DNA of 64,000 bases from Bradyrhizobium sp. ISRA464 (GTDB lineage: Bacteria; Pseudomonadota; Alphaproteobacteria; Rhizobiales; Xanthobacteraceae). How positions within the stretch are numbered: position 1 is the stretch's first letter; each line of letters starts with the position of its first letter. Positions 34,649-44,388 of the stretch are shown here, piece after piece. Made by a program: the position numbers and the translations under genes. Location of the stretch: NCBI RefSeq assembly GCF_029910095.1, contig NZ_CP094526.1:992001-1056000 (forward strand), read 5' to 3'. The notes below the pieces were generated by a model. That model searched no databases. It was given only the letters and a program-made list of their open reading frames with translations, and was not told the DNA's origin.

Positions 34649-34681
34649 AGTCAACCCCCAAGTTGGGGAAGCGAGTGTCTG

Positions 34682-36118
34682 ATGCGATACCTGCCCGTCT
34701 TTTTGGATCTGCAACGCGGCAAAGTGCTGCTCGTCGGAGCTGGCGAGCTTGCGCGCGCCAAGTTGCGCCTGCTCGTGGCTGCGGGCGCCGACGTCCGCTG
34801 GTATGCGACCGACGGCGATCGTGATCTCGCGGGCCTCGCAGCAGGCGAAGCGGCGCGCATCGAACGCGTCGAGGGTGATCCGCTCGCCGCCGATCTCTCC
34901 GATGTCATCGCCATTCTGTGCGCCGGTGCGGGCGACGTCGGCGTCGCGATGTCGGCACGTGCGAAGGCGGTTGGCCTGCCGGTCAACGTGATGGACGACC
35001 TCGCGCATTCCAGTTTCATCTTCCCGGCGATCGTCGATCGCGGCGATGTCGTCGTTGCGGTCGGGACCGGCGGCGCGTCGCCCGTGGTGGCTCGCCGCGT
35101 GCGCGAGCGCATCGAGGCGGTGCTGCCGGCGCGCATCGGCGATCTCGCCGGTTTCATCGGGCGCTTCCGCAAGTCGATCCACGCCCATATTCCTGAGTTT
35201 TCGCTCCGCCGCCGCTTCTGGGAGCGCATTGTTGACGGTCCGATTGGCGCACTCGTGCTGGCCGGCCGCAACGACGAGGCCGAGCAGGCGCTGACCGCCA
35301 TCGCCGATCCCGCCGCATTTGCCGGCGCGAATAATGAAGGACAGGCCGAGGGCCATGTGACGCTGGTCGGCGCCGGTCCGGGCGATCCCGATTTGCTCAC
35401 CGTCAAAGCGCTGCGCGCGCTGCAGGACGCCGACGTCGTGTTCTACGACGAGCTGGTGTCGCCAGAGATTCTGGACCGGATCAGGCGCGATGCCGCGCGC
35501 ATTCCGGTCGGCCGCCGTGTCGGCAAGCCCGGCATCGGCCAGGACGCCATCAACAAGCTGATGATCGAGGCTGCGAAGTCGGGCCAGCGCGCGGTGCGGC
35601 TGAAGGGCGGCGATCCCTTCGTGTTCGGCCGCGGCGGCGAGGAGATCGAGGCGCTGCGCGACGCCGGCATTGCCTTTTCCGTCGTTCCCGGCATCACGGC
35701 CGGCCTCGGCGCTGCTGCGCAGTTCGAGGCACCGCTGACCTATCGGCACGAGGCGCTGCGCATCACCTTTCTCACCGCGCACAAGGCGCGCGACGCTGAA
35801 GTCGTCGATTGGTCGGTGCTGACCGACAGGAAGATGACTGTCGTCGTCTACATGGGCACGACCGCGGCGCCCTCGATCCGCGCCGGCCTGCTCGCCGCAG
35901 GGCGCTCGCCGGAAACGCCGGTCGGCGTGTTCGCGCGCGTGACGCGCCCGGACGCCAAGGCCGCGGTCGGCACGCTCGCGCGGCTGCCCGAGCTGGTCAA
36001 GAAAATCGATGGCGGTCCCGCCATCCTCATCATTGGCGACGTGGTCGCGCATTCCGCGCCCTGGCGTCAATCCAACCTCAACCAAGTCATCACAGAACTG
36101 CTGGAAGCTGCCCAATGA
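34682..36118 (+). CDS. cysG: Siroheme synthase CysG (multifunctional)
   Basis: 478 residues. Residues 1-about 205 form the precorrin-2 dehydrogenase/ferrochelatase half (LLVGAGELARAKLRLL Rossmann loop, NVMDDLAHSSFIFPAI, VGTGGASPVVARRVRERIE), and residues about 225-460 the uroporphyrinogen-III methyltransferase half (TLVGAGPGDPDLLTVKALRAL, RVGKPGIGQDAINKLM, VRLKGGDPFVFGRGGEE, VVPGITAGLGAAA). Supplies siroheme to the sulfite reductase encoded next. The stop overlaps the start of the DUF2849 gene (ATGA). Confidence 0.95.
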   Translation: MRYLPVFLDLQRGKVLLVGAGELARAKLRLLVAAGADVRWYATDGDRDLAGLAAGEAARIERVEGDPLAADLSDVIAILCAGAGDVGVAMSARAKAVGLPVNVMDDLAHSSFIFPAIVDRGDVVVAVGTGGASPVVARRVRERIEAVLPARIGDLAGFIGRFRKSIHAHIPEFSLRRRFWERIVDGPIGALVLAGRNDEAEQALTAIADPAAFAGANNEGQAEGHVTLVGAGPGDPDLLTVKALRALQDADVVFYDELVSPEILDRIRRDAARIPVGRRVGKPGIGQDAINKLMIEAAKSGQRAVRLKGGDPFVFGRGGEEIEALRDAGIAFSVVPGITAGLGAAAQFEAPLTYRHEALRITFLTAHKARDAEVVDWSVLTDRKMTVVVYMGTTAAPSIRAGLLAAGRSPETPVGVFARVTRPDAKAAVGTLARLPELVKKIDGGPAILIIGDVVAHSAPWRQSNLNQVITELLEAAQ

Positions 36119-36432
36119 CCTCTCCGCTCGAACAAAAGAAAATCAGGATCACTGGGCCGTCGGTGGTGACCGCCAACCGCACCTGGGACGGCGCCGTGGT
36201 GTACCGCACCGCGCAGAAGGGCTGGTCGACCGATCTGCCCGACGCGGCGATCGTGAGCACGTCCGACGATGCACGTGCCCTGCTGGCCGACGCGGTGGCC
36301 GACGATGTCGGCGCGGTCGGCGCCTATATCGCGCCGGTCGAGCTCAAGGACGGCGGCAAGATCAAGCCCGGTAATCTCCGCGAACACATCCGCGCCAAGG
36401 GCGTCACCATCGACCTCCGGGTGCCGGCGTAA
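36115..36432 (+). CDS. DUF2849 protein of the sulfite reductase operon
   Basis: 105 residues: PSVVTANRTWDGAVVYRTAQKGWSTDLPDAAIV, then LREHIRAKGVTIDLRVP. Family DUF2849 is found in alphaproteobacteria between cysG and the sulfite/nitrite reductase gene; function unknown. Translationally coupled to cysG by a 4-base overlap and 12 bases from cysI. Small, soluble, probably accessory to siroheme enzyme assembly or electron delivery (inference). Confidence 0.85.
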   Translation: MTSPLEQKKIRITGPSVVTANRTWDGAVVYRTAQKGWSTDLPDAAIVSTSDDARALLADAVADDVGAVGAYIAPVELKDGGKIKPGNLREHIRAKGVTIDLRVPA

Positions 36433-36444
36433 GGTTCATCGATC

Positions 36445-38100
36445 ATGTATGCATATGACGAACTCGACCGCACGCTCATCAACGAGCGCGTTTCGGAATT
36501 CCGCGACCAGGTGAAGCGCCGCCTCTCCGGCGAGCTCACCGAGGACGAATTCAAGCTGCTGCGGCTGCAGAACGGCGTGTATTTGCAGCTGCATGCCTAC
36601 ATGTTCCGCGTCGCGATCCCCTACGGCACGCTGTCGTCGAAGCAGCTGCGCCGGCTCGCCCATGTCGCGCGCCGCTATGACCGCGGCTACGGCCACTTCA
36701 CCACGCGGCAGAACATCCAGTTCAACTGGATCAAGCTCGCCGAGCTGCCGGATGCGCTCGCCGATCTCGCCGAGGTCGGCATCCATGCGATGCAGACCTC
36801 CGGCAACAACATGCGCAACGTCACCTCGGATCAGTGGGCCGGCGTCGCGCCGGGCGAGATCGAGGATCCCCGCATCTGGTCGGAGCTCTTGCGCCAGCAC
36901 ACCACGCTGCACCCGGAGTTCTCGTTCCTGCCGCGCAAGTTCAAGATCGCGATCACGGCCTCCGAGCATGACCGCGCCGCGATCAAGATTCACGATATCG
37001 GCCTGCGTCTGCACAAGAATGCCGACGGCGAGACCGGCTTCGAGGTGCTGGTCGGCGGCGGCCTCGGCCGCACGCCGTTCATCGCCAAGTCGATCAAGCC
37101 GTTCGTGCACGGCCGCGACATTCTGAGCTATGTCGAGGCGATCCTGCGCGTCTACAACCAGTACGGCCGCCGCGACAACATCTACAAGGCGCGCATCAAG
37201 ATCCTGGTGCACGAGCTCGGCATCGAGAAGTTCGCGCGCGAGGTCGAGGAGGAATGGCAGCAGATGGGCGATGTCGGGCTCGCGCTCGATCGTGCCGCCA
37301 TCGAGGAAGTCCGCTCCCGCTTCTCCTATCCGACCTACGAGAAGCTGCCGCACATGCCGGACGAGCTGAAGCGGGCCGCGGCTGATCCGCTGTTCGAGCG
37401 CTGGCGCAAGAATTCGGTGGCGCCGCACAAGGTGCAGGGCTATTCGATCGTGACGCTGTCGCTGAAGCCGGTCGGCGGCCCGCCCGGCGATGCCACCGCC
37501 GAGCAGATGGACGCGATCGCCGACCTCGCCGACAGATATTCGTTCGGAGAAATTCGCGTCGGCCACGAGCAGAACCTGGCGCTGCCGCATGTCGCCAAGC
37601 GCGACCTGCCGGCGCTGTTCAAGGCGCTCGACCGGCTCGGCCTCGCCACGCCGAACGTCAACCTCGTCACTGATATCATCGCCTGCCCCGGGCTGGATTA
37701 CTGCTCGCTGGCGAACGCCCGCTCGATCCCGATCGCGCAGGAGCTGACGCGCCGCTTCGCCAACCATGACACCGCCGACCTGATCGGCCGGCTGCACATC
37801 AACATCTCCGGCTGCATCAATGCCTGCGGCCATCACCATGTCGGCCATATCGGCATTCTCGGCGTCGAGAAGAACGGCGAGGAATTCTACCAGATCACGA
37901 TCGGCGGCCGCGCCGACGAGAACGCGCAGATGGGCACGCTGATCGGCCCGGCCGTTCCGTTCGCTGAAGTGGCTGACGTGATCGAAGACATTGTTGAAGC
38001 CTATCTCGCGCTGCGCGACCGTCCCGAGGAATTGTTCGTCGATACGGTGAAGCGTCTGGGCGTCGAGCCTTTCAGGGAGCGCGTCTATGCCACTCGTTAA
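36445..38100 (+). CDS. cysI: Ferredoxin-type sulfite/nitrite reductase hemoprotein
   Basis: 551 residues with two ferrite-reductase half repeats (RLQNGVYLQLHAYMFRVAIPYG; RYDRGYGHFTTRQNIQFNWI) and the siroheme/4Fe-4S cysteines: CPGLDYC and GCINACGHH. Reduces sulfite to sulfide with six electrons. No flavoprotein cysJ follows, so the donor is likely ferredoxin. Position between cysG and cysH marks it as the assimilatory sulfite enzyme, though some homologues reduce nitrite. Its last 14 bases overlap the DUF934 gene. Confidence 0.93.
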   Translation: MYAYDELDRTLINERVSEFRDQVKRRLSGELTEDEFKLLRLQNGVYLQLHAYMFRVAIPYGTLSSKQLRRLAHVARRYDRGYGHFTTRQNIQFNWIKLAELPDALADLAEVGIHAMQTSGNNMRNVTSDQWAGVAPGEIEDPRIWSELLRQHTTLHPEFSFLPRKFKIAITASEHDRAAIKIHDIGLRLHKNADGETGFEVLVGGGLGRTPFIAKSIKPFVHGRDILSYVEAILRVYNQYGRRDNIYKARIKILVHELGIEKFAREVEEEWQQMGDVGLALDRAAIEEVRSRFSYPTYEKLPHMPDELKRAAADPLFERWRKNSVAPHKVQGYSIVTLSLKPVGGPPGDATAEQMDAIADLADRYSFGEIRVGHEQNLALPHVAKRDLPALFKALDRLGLATPNVNLVTDIIACPGLDYCSLANARSIPIAQELTRRFANHDTADLIGRLHINISGCINACGHHHVGHIGILGVEKNGEEFYQITIGGRADENAQMGTLIGPAVPFAEVADVIEDIVEAYLALRDRPEELFVDTVKRLGVEPFRERVYATR

Positions 38101-38602
38101 GAACGGACGGATCACCACCGATCTCTTCGTCCATGTCGCCGACGGCGCCGAGCTGCCGGGCGACGGGGCGATTCTGGTCACGGCGGAGCGGTTCCTCACC
38201 GATCCGGAGGCGCTGCTGCGCCGCTCCGGCAAGACCGGCGTGGTCTGGCCGAACAACCGCGATCTCGACGAGCTGGTGCCGTATCTCGATCGTCTCGCGG
38301 CGGTCGCGCTGGTGTTCCCGACCTTCCGCGACGGCCGCGCCTACAGCCAGGCGCGCCTGTTGCGCGAGCGTCACGGCTATGACGGCGAGCTGCGCGCCAC
38401 CGGCCAGGTGCTGCGCGACCAGTTCGTGTTCATGACACGCGCCGGCTTCGACGCCTTCGAGGTGAAGAAGGAGGCGGACGCCGATGCCTTCGCCGAGACC
38501 ATGAAGCGTTATTCGGTGTTCTACCAGCCGACCGGCGATGGCCGCGTCACCGCGCTCAACCGCCGCATGCAGCTCCGCCACTCGGAGAGTGCTGGCCAGT
38601 GA
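38087..38602 (+). CDS. DUF934 protein of the sulfite reductase operon
   Basis: 171 residues. Characteristic segments are KTGVVWPNNRDLDELVPYLDRLAAVALVFPTFRDGRAYSQARLLRERHGYDGELRATGQVLRDQ and FMTRAGFDAFEV. DUF934 proteins accompany sulfite reductase in many proteobacteria; a role in electron transfer or assembly has been proposed but not proven to my knowledge. It overlaps cysI at the start and cysH (GTGA) at the end, so the three are coupled. Confidence 0.9.
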   Translation: MPLVKNGRITTDLFVHVADGAELPGDGAILVTAERFLTDPEALLRRSGKTGVVWPNNRDLDELVPYLDRLAAVALVFPTFRDGRAYSQARLLRERHGYDGELRATGQVLRDQFVFMTRAGFDAFEVKKEADADAFAETMKRYSVFYQPTGDGRVTALNRRMQLRHSESAGQ

Positions 38603-39330
38603 GCATCGTCGCACCAGAGTTGACGTCGCCGCAGCCCGGCACGTTGCCATCAGCCGATGCGCTCAATCAAGCGCTGCGCGCGGCCTCGCCCGCCGAGGTG
38701 ATCGCCACCGCGCTGAAGACAGTCGGCCGCGAGCACTTAGCGCTGGTGTCGTCGTTCGGCACCGAGTCCGCCGCGCTGCTCAAGGTGATGGCGGATGTCG
38801 ATCCGTCGATCCCCGTTGTGTTCCTCGATACCGGCTGGCTGTTCGAGGAGACGCTCGCCTACCGCGACACGCTGATCGCAACGCTCGGCCTCACCGATGT
38901 GCGCTCGATCAAGCCGCTCGAAGAGACGCTGTCGCGCGAGGATCCCGACCGCGAGCTGTGGTTCACCGATCCCGACGCTTGCTGCCGGATCCGCAAGGTC
39001 GAGCCGTTGGCGCGGGCGTTGAAGCCGTTCTCGGCCTGGATCAATGGCCGCAAGCGGTTCCAGGGCGGTGCCCGTGCCGACATCCCGGTCGTCGAGGACG
39101 ACGGCGCGCGGCTGAAGTTCAACCCGTTCGCCAACGTCTCGCGCGAGGAGATCGAGGCGATCTACACGCTCGGCAAGCTGCCACCGCATCCACTTGTCGC
39201 ATCGGGTTATCTCTCGGTCGGGTGTATGCCTTGCAGCAGCCGGTCCGCACCCGGTGAGGATGCACGTGCCGGCCGCTGGCGTGGCCGGGCGAAGACGGAA
39301 TGCGGCATCCATACGGCCAAGATTTCGTAG
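38599..39330 (+). CDS. cysH: Assimilatory adenylyl-sulfate (APS/PAPS) reductase CysH
   Basis: 243 residues from a GTG overlapping the DUF934 stop. PP-loop fold with VSSFGTESAALLKVM. Cysteines in DACCRIRKVEPL and GCMPCSS make the CC...CxxC set that binds a 4Fe-4S cluster in APS-type reductases, and the catalytic Cys lies in KTECGIH. So APS is the probable substrate, although CysC activity upstream could also provide PAPS. The TAG stop is supplied by the first bases of an R2 repeat directly after ISF-type residues, leaving the normal C-terminus nearly complete. Confidence 0.93.
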   Translation: MSIVAPELTSPQPGTLPSADALNQALRAASPAEVIATALKTVGREHLALVSSFGTESAALLKVMADVDPSIPVVFLDTGWLFEETLAYRDTLIATLGLTDVRSIKPLEETLSREDPDRELWFTDPDACCRIRKVEPLARALKPFSAWINGRKRFQGGARADIPVVEDDGARLKFNPFANVSREEIEAIYTLGKLPPHPLVASGYLSVGCMPCSSRSAPGEDARAGRWRGRAKTECGIHTAKIS

Positions 39331-39424
39331 AGCATGATCCGGACCCGGAGGGCCGCGCTCGCGCAAAGTGTGAAGCGGTTTTGCCTCGCGACAAACACAA
39401 AGCGTTTGCGCGGAGATCATGCTC
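39330..39424. repeat. R2-family repeat after cysH
   Basis: Ends GAGCATGATC (39330-39339) and GATCATGCTC (39415-39424). Core contains GCGCAAAGTGTGAAGCGGTT as in the copy at 16289. The rest of the 260-base gap before the sulfate-binding protein (39425-39590) shows only a GC-rich partial inverted repeat (CGCAGCGCGACGG ... GCTGCGCTGCG) and no gene. Confidence 0.85.
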
Positions 39425-39590
39425 AAACGAAGCGTCACACGACAAAGACTTCGCAGCGCGACGGCTCCGTAGCACAGCTGCGCTGCGCGGCCGCAAACAA
39501 TGAAAAGCGGTTTCGTTGACTTAGGGCCACTTCACCGCGAGTTATGTCCGGGCGTGTTCCCCGACATTCTCGGGTTGAATGGAGAGAGAA

Positions 39591-40580
39591 ATGATCCGTC
39601 GTATCCTGCCGCTGGTTGTGGGATTGTTGTGGGCAAGCTCGGCCTTCGCCGCCGACTATTCGCTGCTCAACGTGTCCTATGATCCGACGCGTGAGCTCTA
39701 CGTCGATTTCAACAAGGCGTTCGCCGCGGCGTATCACAAGGAAACCGGCAAGACCGTCGAGATCAAGCAGTCGCATGGCGGATCCGGCTCGCAGGCGCGT
39801 TCCGTGATCGACGGGTTGCAGGCGGATATCGTCACGCTGGCGCTCGCCTACGACATCGATGCGATTGCATCGAAGGGCCTTCTCGCCGCCGATTGGCAGA
39901 AGCGGCTGCCGCTCAACGCCTCACCCTACACCTCGACCATCGTGTTCCTGGTGCGCAAGGGCAATCCCAAAGGGATCAAGGATTGGGATGATTTGATCAA
40001 GCCCGGCGTTGCCGTGATTACGCCGAACCCGAAGACATCGGGCGGTGCGCGCTGGAACTATCTGGCCGCCTGGGGCTACGCACAGAAGAAATACGGATCA
40101 GTCGAGAAGGCGAAGAAGTTCGTCGCCGATCTCTACCAGAACGTTCCCGTGCTCGACACCGGTGCGCGCGGCTCGACGGTGACCTTCGTCGAGCGCGGCG
40201 TCGGCGACGTGCTGCTCGCATGGGAGAACGAAGCCTTCCTGGCGCAACGCGAATTCGGCCAGGACAAGTTCGAGATCGTGGCGCCGCCGCAGTCGATCCT
40301 CGCCGAGCCGCCGGTCGCCGTGGTCGATAAGGTTGCCGACAAGAAGGGCACGCGCGCCGTCGCCGAAGCCTATCTGAAGTATTGGTACACCAAGGAAGGC
40401 CAGGAGATCGCCGCCCGCAATTCCTATCGGCCGCGCGATCCCGAGATCGCCAAGGAGTACGAAAAATCCTTCGCCAAGGTTGAACTTTTCACCATCGACG
40501 ACGTTTTCGGCGGTTGGACCAAGGCGCAGAAAGATCACTTCGCCGAGGGCGGCATCTTCGATCAGATCTACAAGAACTGA
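39591..40580 (+). CDS. sbp: Periplasmic sulfate-binding protein
   Basis: 329 residues. Signal peptide [20 protein letters not shown], then the family opening [44 protein letters not shown], and the [20 protein letters not shown] segment that contacts sulfate. Captures sulfate (or thiosulfate) for the CysTWA importer. ATG at 39591 preceded by GAGAG. First gene of the transporter operon. Confidence 0.95.
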   Translation: MIRRILPLVVGLLWASSAFAADYSLLNVSYDPTRELYVDFNKAFAAAYHKETGKTVEIKQSHGGSGSQARSVIDGLQADIVTLALAYDIDAIASKGLLAADWQKRLPLNASPYTSTIVFLVRKGNPKGIKDWDDLIKPGVAVITPNPKTSGGARWNYLAAWGYAQKKYGSVEKAKKFVADLYQNVPVLDTGARGSTVTFVERGVGDVLLAWENEAFLAQREFGQDKFEIVAPPQSILAEPPVAVVDKVADKKGTRAVAEAYLKYWYTKEGQEIAARNSYRPRDPEIAKEYEKSFAKVELFTIDDVFGGWTKAQKDHFAEGGIFDQIYKN

Positions 40581-40616
40581 TCGGCTGACCCGAAGCACTG
40601 GCCAACAGGGGGATTT

Positions 40617-41453
40617 GTGAGCATAGCGGTCGCACGGCGCAGCACCTTGCCGGGGTTCGGTCTCACCATGGGACTGACCCTGACATGGCTGTCCGTCATC
40701 ATCCTGATCCCGCTGGCCGGCCTGTTCCTGAAAACTTTCGAGCTCAGCCTCGATCAGTTCTGGGGCATCATCACTAGCCGCCGCACCCTGAGCGCGTTGA
40801 AGATTTCGTTCGGTCTGTCGTTTGCCGCAGCCTGCGTCAATCTGGTGATGGGCACCATCATCGTCTGGGCGCTGGTGCGGTACCGCTTTCCGGGCCGGCG
40901 GCTGTTCGATGCCATCGTCGACATTCCGTTCGCTTTGCCGACAGCGGTTGCCGGCGTCGCGCTGACGCAGCTGTTCGCGCAGAAGGGCTGGCTCGGCGCG
41001 CCGCTCGCCGAGCTCGGCATCAAGGTCGCCTTCACACCGATCGGCATCTTCGTCGCGATGATCTTCATCGGCATCCCCTTCGTCGTGCGCACGGTGCAGC
41101 CGGTCTTGATCGATCTCGATCCCGAGATCGAGGAGGCCGCGGCAAGCCTCGGGGCCAACCGCTGGCACACCGTGTTCCGCGTCATCCTGCCGAGCCTGAT
41201 CCCGGCGTTGCTCACCGGCTTCGCGCTCGCCTTTGCCCGCGCCATCGGTGAATATGGCTCGGTGATCTTCATCGCCGGCAATCTGCCCAATGTCTCCGAG
41301 ATCGCGCCGCTTCTGATCGTGATCCGGCTGTCCGAATTCCGCTATGCCGACGCCACCGCGATCGCGGTCGTGATGCTGGTGGCCTCGTTAATGATCATCT
41401 TCCTGATCAACTGCCTGCAGCGTTGGGCGCAGGCCCGCATTCCCGTGCATTGA
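40617..41453 (+). CDS. cysT: Sulfate ABC transporter permease CysT
   Basis: 278 residues from a GTG with GGGGG upstream. Six membrane helices with the permease EAA loop [30 protein letters not shown] and the family segment [26 protein letters not shown]. Forms the channel with CysW. Located 36 bases after sbp and 11 before cysW. Confidence 0.95.
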   Translation: MSIAVARRSTLPGFGLTMGLTLTWLSVIILIPLAGLFLKTFELSLDQFWGIITSRRTLSALKISFGLSFAAACVNLVMGTIIVWALVRYRFPGRRLFDAIVDIPFALPTAVAGVALTQLFAQKGWLGAPLAELGIKVAFTPIGIFVAMIFIGIPFVVRTVQPVLIDLDPEIEEAAASLGANRWHTVFRVILPSLIPALLTGFALAFARAIGEYGSVIFIAGNLPNVSEIAPLLIVIRLSEFRYADATAIAVVMLVASLMIIFLINCLQRWAQARIPVH

Positions 41454-41464
41454 GGGACTCCGCG

Positions 41465-42427
41465 ATGTCGTTGCAAGCGGGACTGGTCTCCTCGACGCCG
41501 CAGTTGCGGACCTACGCGCCCGCGACCGACGTCGGCGTGGCGGCTCCGGCGCCGCGCCTGGAGATTGCGCGCGCCCAGCCGGTCACCGCGCCGCGCAATC
41601 TGCGCACCGAGCCGGGACCGGTGCGCTTCATCATCATCGCGCTGGCGTTGACCTTCCTCAGCGTGTTCGTCGTGCTACCGCTGGTCGTTGTATTTGCCTC
41701 GGCTTTCTCGAAGGGCATCGGCGCCTATCTCGCCGCGCTGGCCGAGCCCGAGGCGCTGGCGGCGATCTGGCTGACGCTGCTGATCGCTGCGATCTCGGTC
41801 ACGCTCAACCTCGTGTTCGGCGTGATCGCGGCCTGGGCGATCTCGAAATTCGAATTCACCGGCAAGACCTTCCTGATCACACTGATCGACCTGCCGTTCT
41901 CGGTCTCTCCCGTGATCTCGGGCCTCGTCTTCGTGCTGCTGTTCGGCGCGCAGGGCTACTTCGGCCCGTGGCTGCAGGCGCACGACGTCCATATCCTGTT
42001 CGCGGTGCCCGGCATTGCGCTGGCGACGGTGTTCGTCACCTTCCCGTTCGTGGCGCGCGCGCTGATCCCGCTGATGCAGGAGCAGGGCACGCAGGAAGAG
42101 GAGGCGGCGATCTCGCTCGGCGCATCGGGCCTGCAGACCTTCTTCCGTGTCACATTGCCCAACATCAAATGGGGCCTGCTCTACGGCGTCCTGCTCTGCA
42201 ACGCGCGCGCGATGGGCGAATTCGGTGCGGTGTCGGTGGTCTCGGGTCACATTCGCGGCGAGACCAACACGATGCCGCTCCTGGTCGAGATTCTCTACAA
42301 CGAATATCAGTTCGTATCGTCGTTCGCGATCGCGTCGCTGCTCGCGATGCTGGCGCTGATCACGCTGGTGGTGAAGACCATCCTCGAGCGGCGGCTGGAT
42401 GAAGGTGAGGCGCCCGATGGCGATTGA
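41465..42427 (+). CDS. cysW: Sulfate ABC transporter permease CysW
   Basis: 320 residues. An extended, proline-rich N-terminus of about 55 residues precedes six helices; EAA loop [31 protein letters not shown] and [28 protein letters not shown] are characteristic. Pairs with CysT. The last 11 bases overlap cysA. The start at 41465 ([11 protein letters not shown]) is supported by spacing to cysT; no earlier conserved sequence. Confidence 0.94.
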   Translation: MSLQAGLVSSTPQLRTYAPATDVGVAAPAPRLEIARAQPVTAPRNLRTEPGPVRFIIIALALTFLSVFVVLPLVVVFASAFSKGIGAYLAALAEPEALAAIWLTLLIAAISVTLNLVFGVIAAWAISKFEFTGKTFLITLIDLPFSVSPVISGLVFVLLFGAQGYFGPWLQAHDVHILFAVPGIALATVFVTFPFVARALIPLMQEQGTQEEEAAISLGASGLQTFFRVTLPNIKWGLLYGVLLCNARAMGEFGAVSVVSGHIRGETNTMPLLVEILYNEYQFVSSFAIASLLAMLALITLVVKTILERRLDEGEAPDGD

Positions 42428-43466
42428 AGTCAGGAACATCGTGAAGAGGTTCGGCAGCTTTGCCGCGCTCGACAATGTCGATCTCAAGGTTGCCGACGGC
42501 GAGCTGTTGGCGCTGCTCGGGCCCTCCGGCTCCGGCAAGACGACGCTGCTGCGGATCATCGCCGGGCTGGACTGGCCTGATACCGGCGAGGTCGCGATAG
42601 ACGGCGAGAATGCGCTGACCCGCGGTGCCAGCGAGCGCCAGGTCGGCTTCGTGTTCCAGCACTACGCGCTGTTCCGCCACATGACGGTGTTCGAGAATGT
42701 CGCCTTCGGCTTGCGCGTGCAGCCGCGCGCGATCCGCAAGGACGAGGCGACGATCCGCGCCCGCGTCAAGGAGCTGCTCGATCTGGTGCAGCTCGATTGG
42801 CTCGCCAACCGCTATCCCAATCAATTGTCCGGCGGCCAGCGTCAGCGCATTGCACTGGCGCGCGCGCTCGCGATCGAGCCGCGGATCCTGCTGCTCGACG
42901 AACCCTTCGGCGCGCTCGATGCCAAGGTGCGCAAGGAGCTCAGGCAATGGCTGCGCTCGCTGCACAACGAGATCCATGTCACCTCGATCTTCGTCACGCA
43001 CGATCAGGAGGAAGCGCTCGAGGTCGCCAACCGCGTGGTCGTGATGGACAGGGGCCGGATCGAGCAGATCGGCTCGCCCGGCGACGTCTATGACAATCCG
43101 GCGACCGCCTTCGTGCACGGCTTCATCGGCGAATCCATCGTGCTCCCGGTCGATGTCAGCGGCGACGCTGTGCGGCTGGATGGCCGCCCGCTGAACCTCC
43201 TGGCCCATGGTGTAGCGCCGGGCGCGGCGAGGCTGTTCGTCCGCCGCCATGACATGGCGATCGGTCCGGCGGGAGCCGGCGCGCTGGAAGGCGCCATCCG
43301 GCATGTCCGCTCATTCGGCCCGATCCAGCGCGCCGAGGTCACGCTGGCCGGGAGCGAGGGCAAGACCGTGATCGAGATCGACGCCCCCCGCGATCGCGAG
43401 CTCCAGGCCGGCGAAATCGTCTCGCTGCAGCCCCGCCGCTACCGGATCTTCGCGGCCCAGGGGTAG
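42417..43466 (+). CDS. cysA: Sulfate/thiosulfate ABC transporter ATP-binding protein CysA
   Basis: 349 residues. Walker [20 protein letters not shown]-loop [21 protein letters not shown], signature [16 protein letters not shown], Walker [13 protein letters not shown]-loop [14 protein letters not shown], then a C-terminal TOBE-type regulatory domain ([11 protein letters not shown]). Drives sulfate import with CysTW. Starts inside the end of cysW. Confidence 0.95.
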   Translation: MAIEVRNIVKRFGSFAALDNVDLKVADGELLALLGPSGSGKTTLLRIIAGLDWPDTGEVAIDGENALTRGASERQVGFVFQHYALFRHMTVFENVAFGLRVQPRAIRKDEATIRARVKELLDLVQLDWLANRYPNQLSGGQRQRIALARALAIEPRILLLDEPFGALDAKVRKELRQWLRSLHNEIHVTSIFVTHDQEEALEVANRVVVMDRGRIEQIGSPGDVYDNPATAFVHGFIGESIVLPVDVSGDAVRLDGRPLNLLAHGVAPGAARLFVRRHDMAIGPAGAGALEGAIRHVRSFGPIQRAEVTLAGSEGKTVIEIDAPRDRELQAGEIVSLQPRRYRIFAAQG

Positions 43467-43490
43467 CCTCCATCGGACATCCGTAAGCCT

Positions 43491-43576
43491 GTAGCCCGGA
43501 TGGAGCGAAGCGAAATCCGGGACGATCCAGCCGCGTGGCGTGGTCCCCGGATTGCGCTTCGCTCCATCCGGGCTAC
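43491..43576. repeat. Long perfect inverted repeat after cysA (family R4)
   Basis: 22-bp arms at 43491-43512 and 43555-43576 (left arm starts GTAGCCCGGATGGAGCG) are perfectly complementary. The sequence type (TAGCCCGGATGGAGCGAAGCG) is, from memory, widespread in bacterial genomes as an intergenic element. May also end the sulfate operon transcript. Confidence 0.85.
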
Positions 43577-43600
43577 GGGCTTGCTCAAGATGATACACTC

Positions 43601-43697
43601 GTCATTCCGGGGCGATGCGCCAGCATCGAACCCGGAATCTTGAGATTCCCCGATGCGCAAATGCGCATCTGAGGTTCGCTTCGCGCCCCGGAATGAC
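43601..43697. repeat. R3-family element, second copy
   Basis: Bounded by GTCATTCCGGGG and CCCCGGAATGAC like the element between ureA and ureB. Interior holds GATTCCCCGATGCGCAAATG and GCGCATCTGAGGTTCGCTTC. Together with R4 it fills the gap between cysA and the lipoprotein gene. Confidence 0.85.
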
Positions 43698-43785
43698 GGC
43701 AGCTCCTGGCTGAAAATGAGCCCCTGTTCACCATTCAGCCACGGTTGGCATGCAACAACGGCCCGCCAACCTTGGGGGGTTCTCA

Positions 43786-44283
43786 GTGAAACGGACGATC
43801 GTCGCCCTTTTCGGGCTTCTGGTGCTTGCCGGCTGCGCCGTTGAGACCAAGATCCCGGAAGAGCCAGCCATGTATATGAACATGGCTCAGCCCGGCGCGG
43901 TCCTGGACACCCAGGCAGCGGCTATCATGTTCTCCCAATACCGCCAGAACAACGGGCTCGGCACTGTCGTGGTGGATCCGGACCTGGTCAGGCTCGCGGA
44001 GCAGCAGTCGCAGGCGATGGCGGCGCGCAACAAGATGGATCACGACGTGAAGGCCCCGCTCGGCAAGCGGCTGGAGGCCGGGGGGTATCCCGCGACGGTC
44101 GCGGTTGAAAACATCTCCGCCGGCTACCACACGCTCGCGGAAGCGTTTTCGGGTTGGCGCGATTCACCGCCGCACAAGGCCAACATGCTGAAGAGCGGTG
44201 TCACAAAGATCGGCATTGCGGCGGTCTATGCTCCGAACACCAAATACAAGGTGTTCTGGACGCTCATTCTCGCGGCAACCTGA
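43786..44283 (+). CDS. CAP/SCP-domain lipoprotein
   Basis: 165 residues from a GTG at 43786, chosen because it begins a lipoprotein signal peptide (KRTIVALFGLLVLAGC, lipobox Cys); an ATG at 43750 would add a non-signal stretch. After processing, the protein shows a CAP (SCP/PR1-like) pattern: MFSQYRQNNGLGTVVVDPDLVRLAEQQSQAMAARNKMDHD, then VAVENISAGYHTLAEAFSGWRDSPPHKANMLKSGVTKIGIA. Function in bacteria is mostly unknown; outer-membrane or periplasmic location expected. Confidence 0.85.
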   Translation: MKRTIVALFGLLVLAGCAVETKIPEEPAMYMNMAQPGAVLDTQAAAIMFSQYRQNNGLGTVVVDPDLVRLAEQQSQAMAARNKMDHDVKAPLGKRLEAGGYPATVAVENISAGYHTLAEAFSGWRDSPPHKANMLKSGVTKIGIAAVYAPNTKYKVFWTLILAAT

Positions 44284-44388
44284 TCTCGATAAATTCCGCG
44301 TGATCCAACGTCGCATCTGACCGATTGACGCCGCGGCGAACAGCCGCCACGGTGTGGCCGAAGTCATTCCCTGACCGAACGGTTTCGA

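Noticed and set aside
36436..38256. A 606-codon open frame opposite cysI
   Set aside because: Antisense shadow of a gene with complete siroheme-enzyme cysteines; no domain in the antisense frame.
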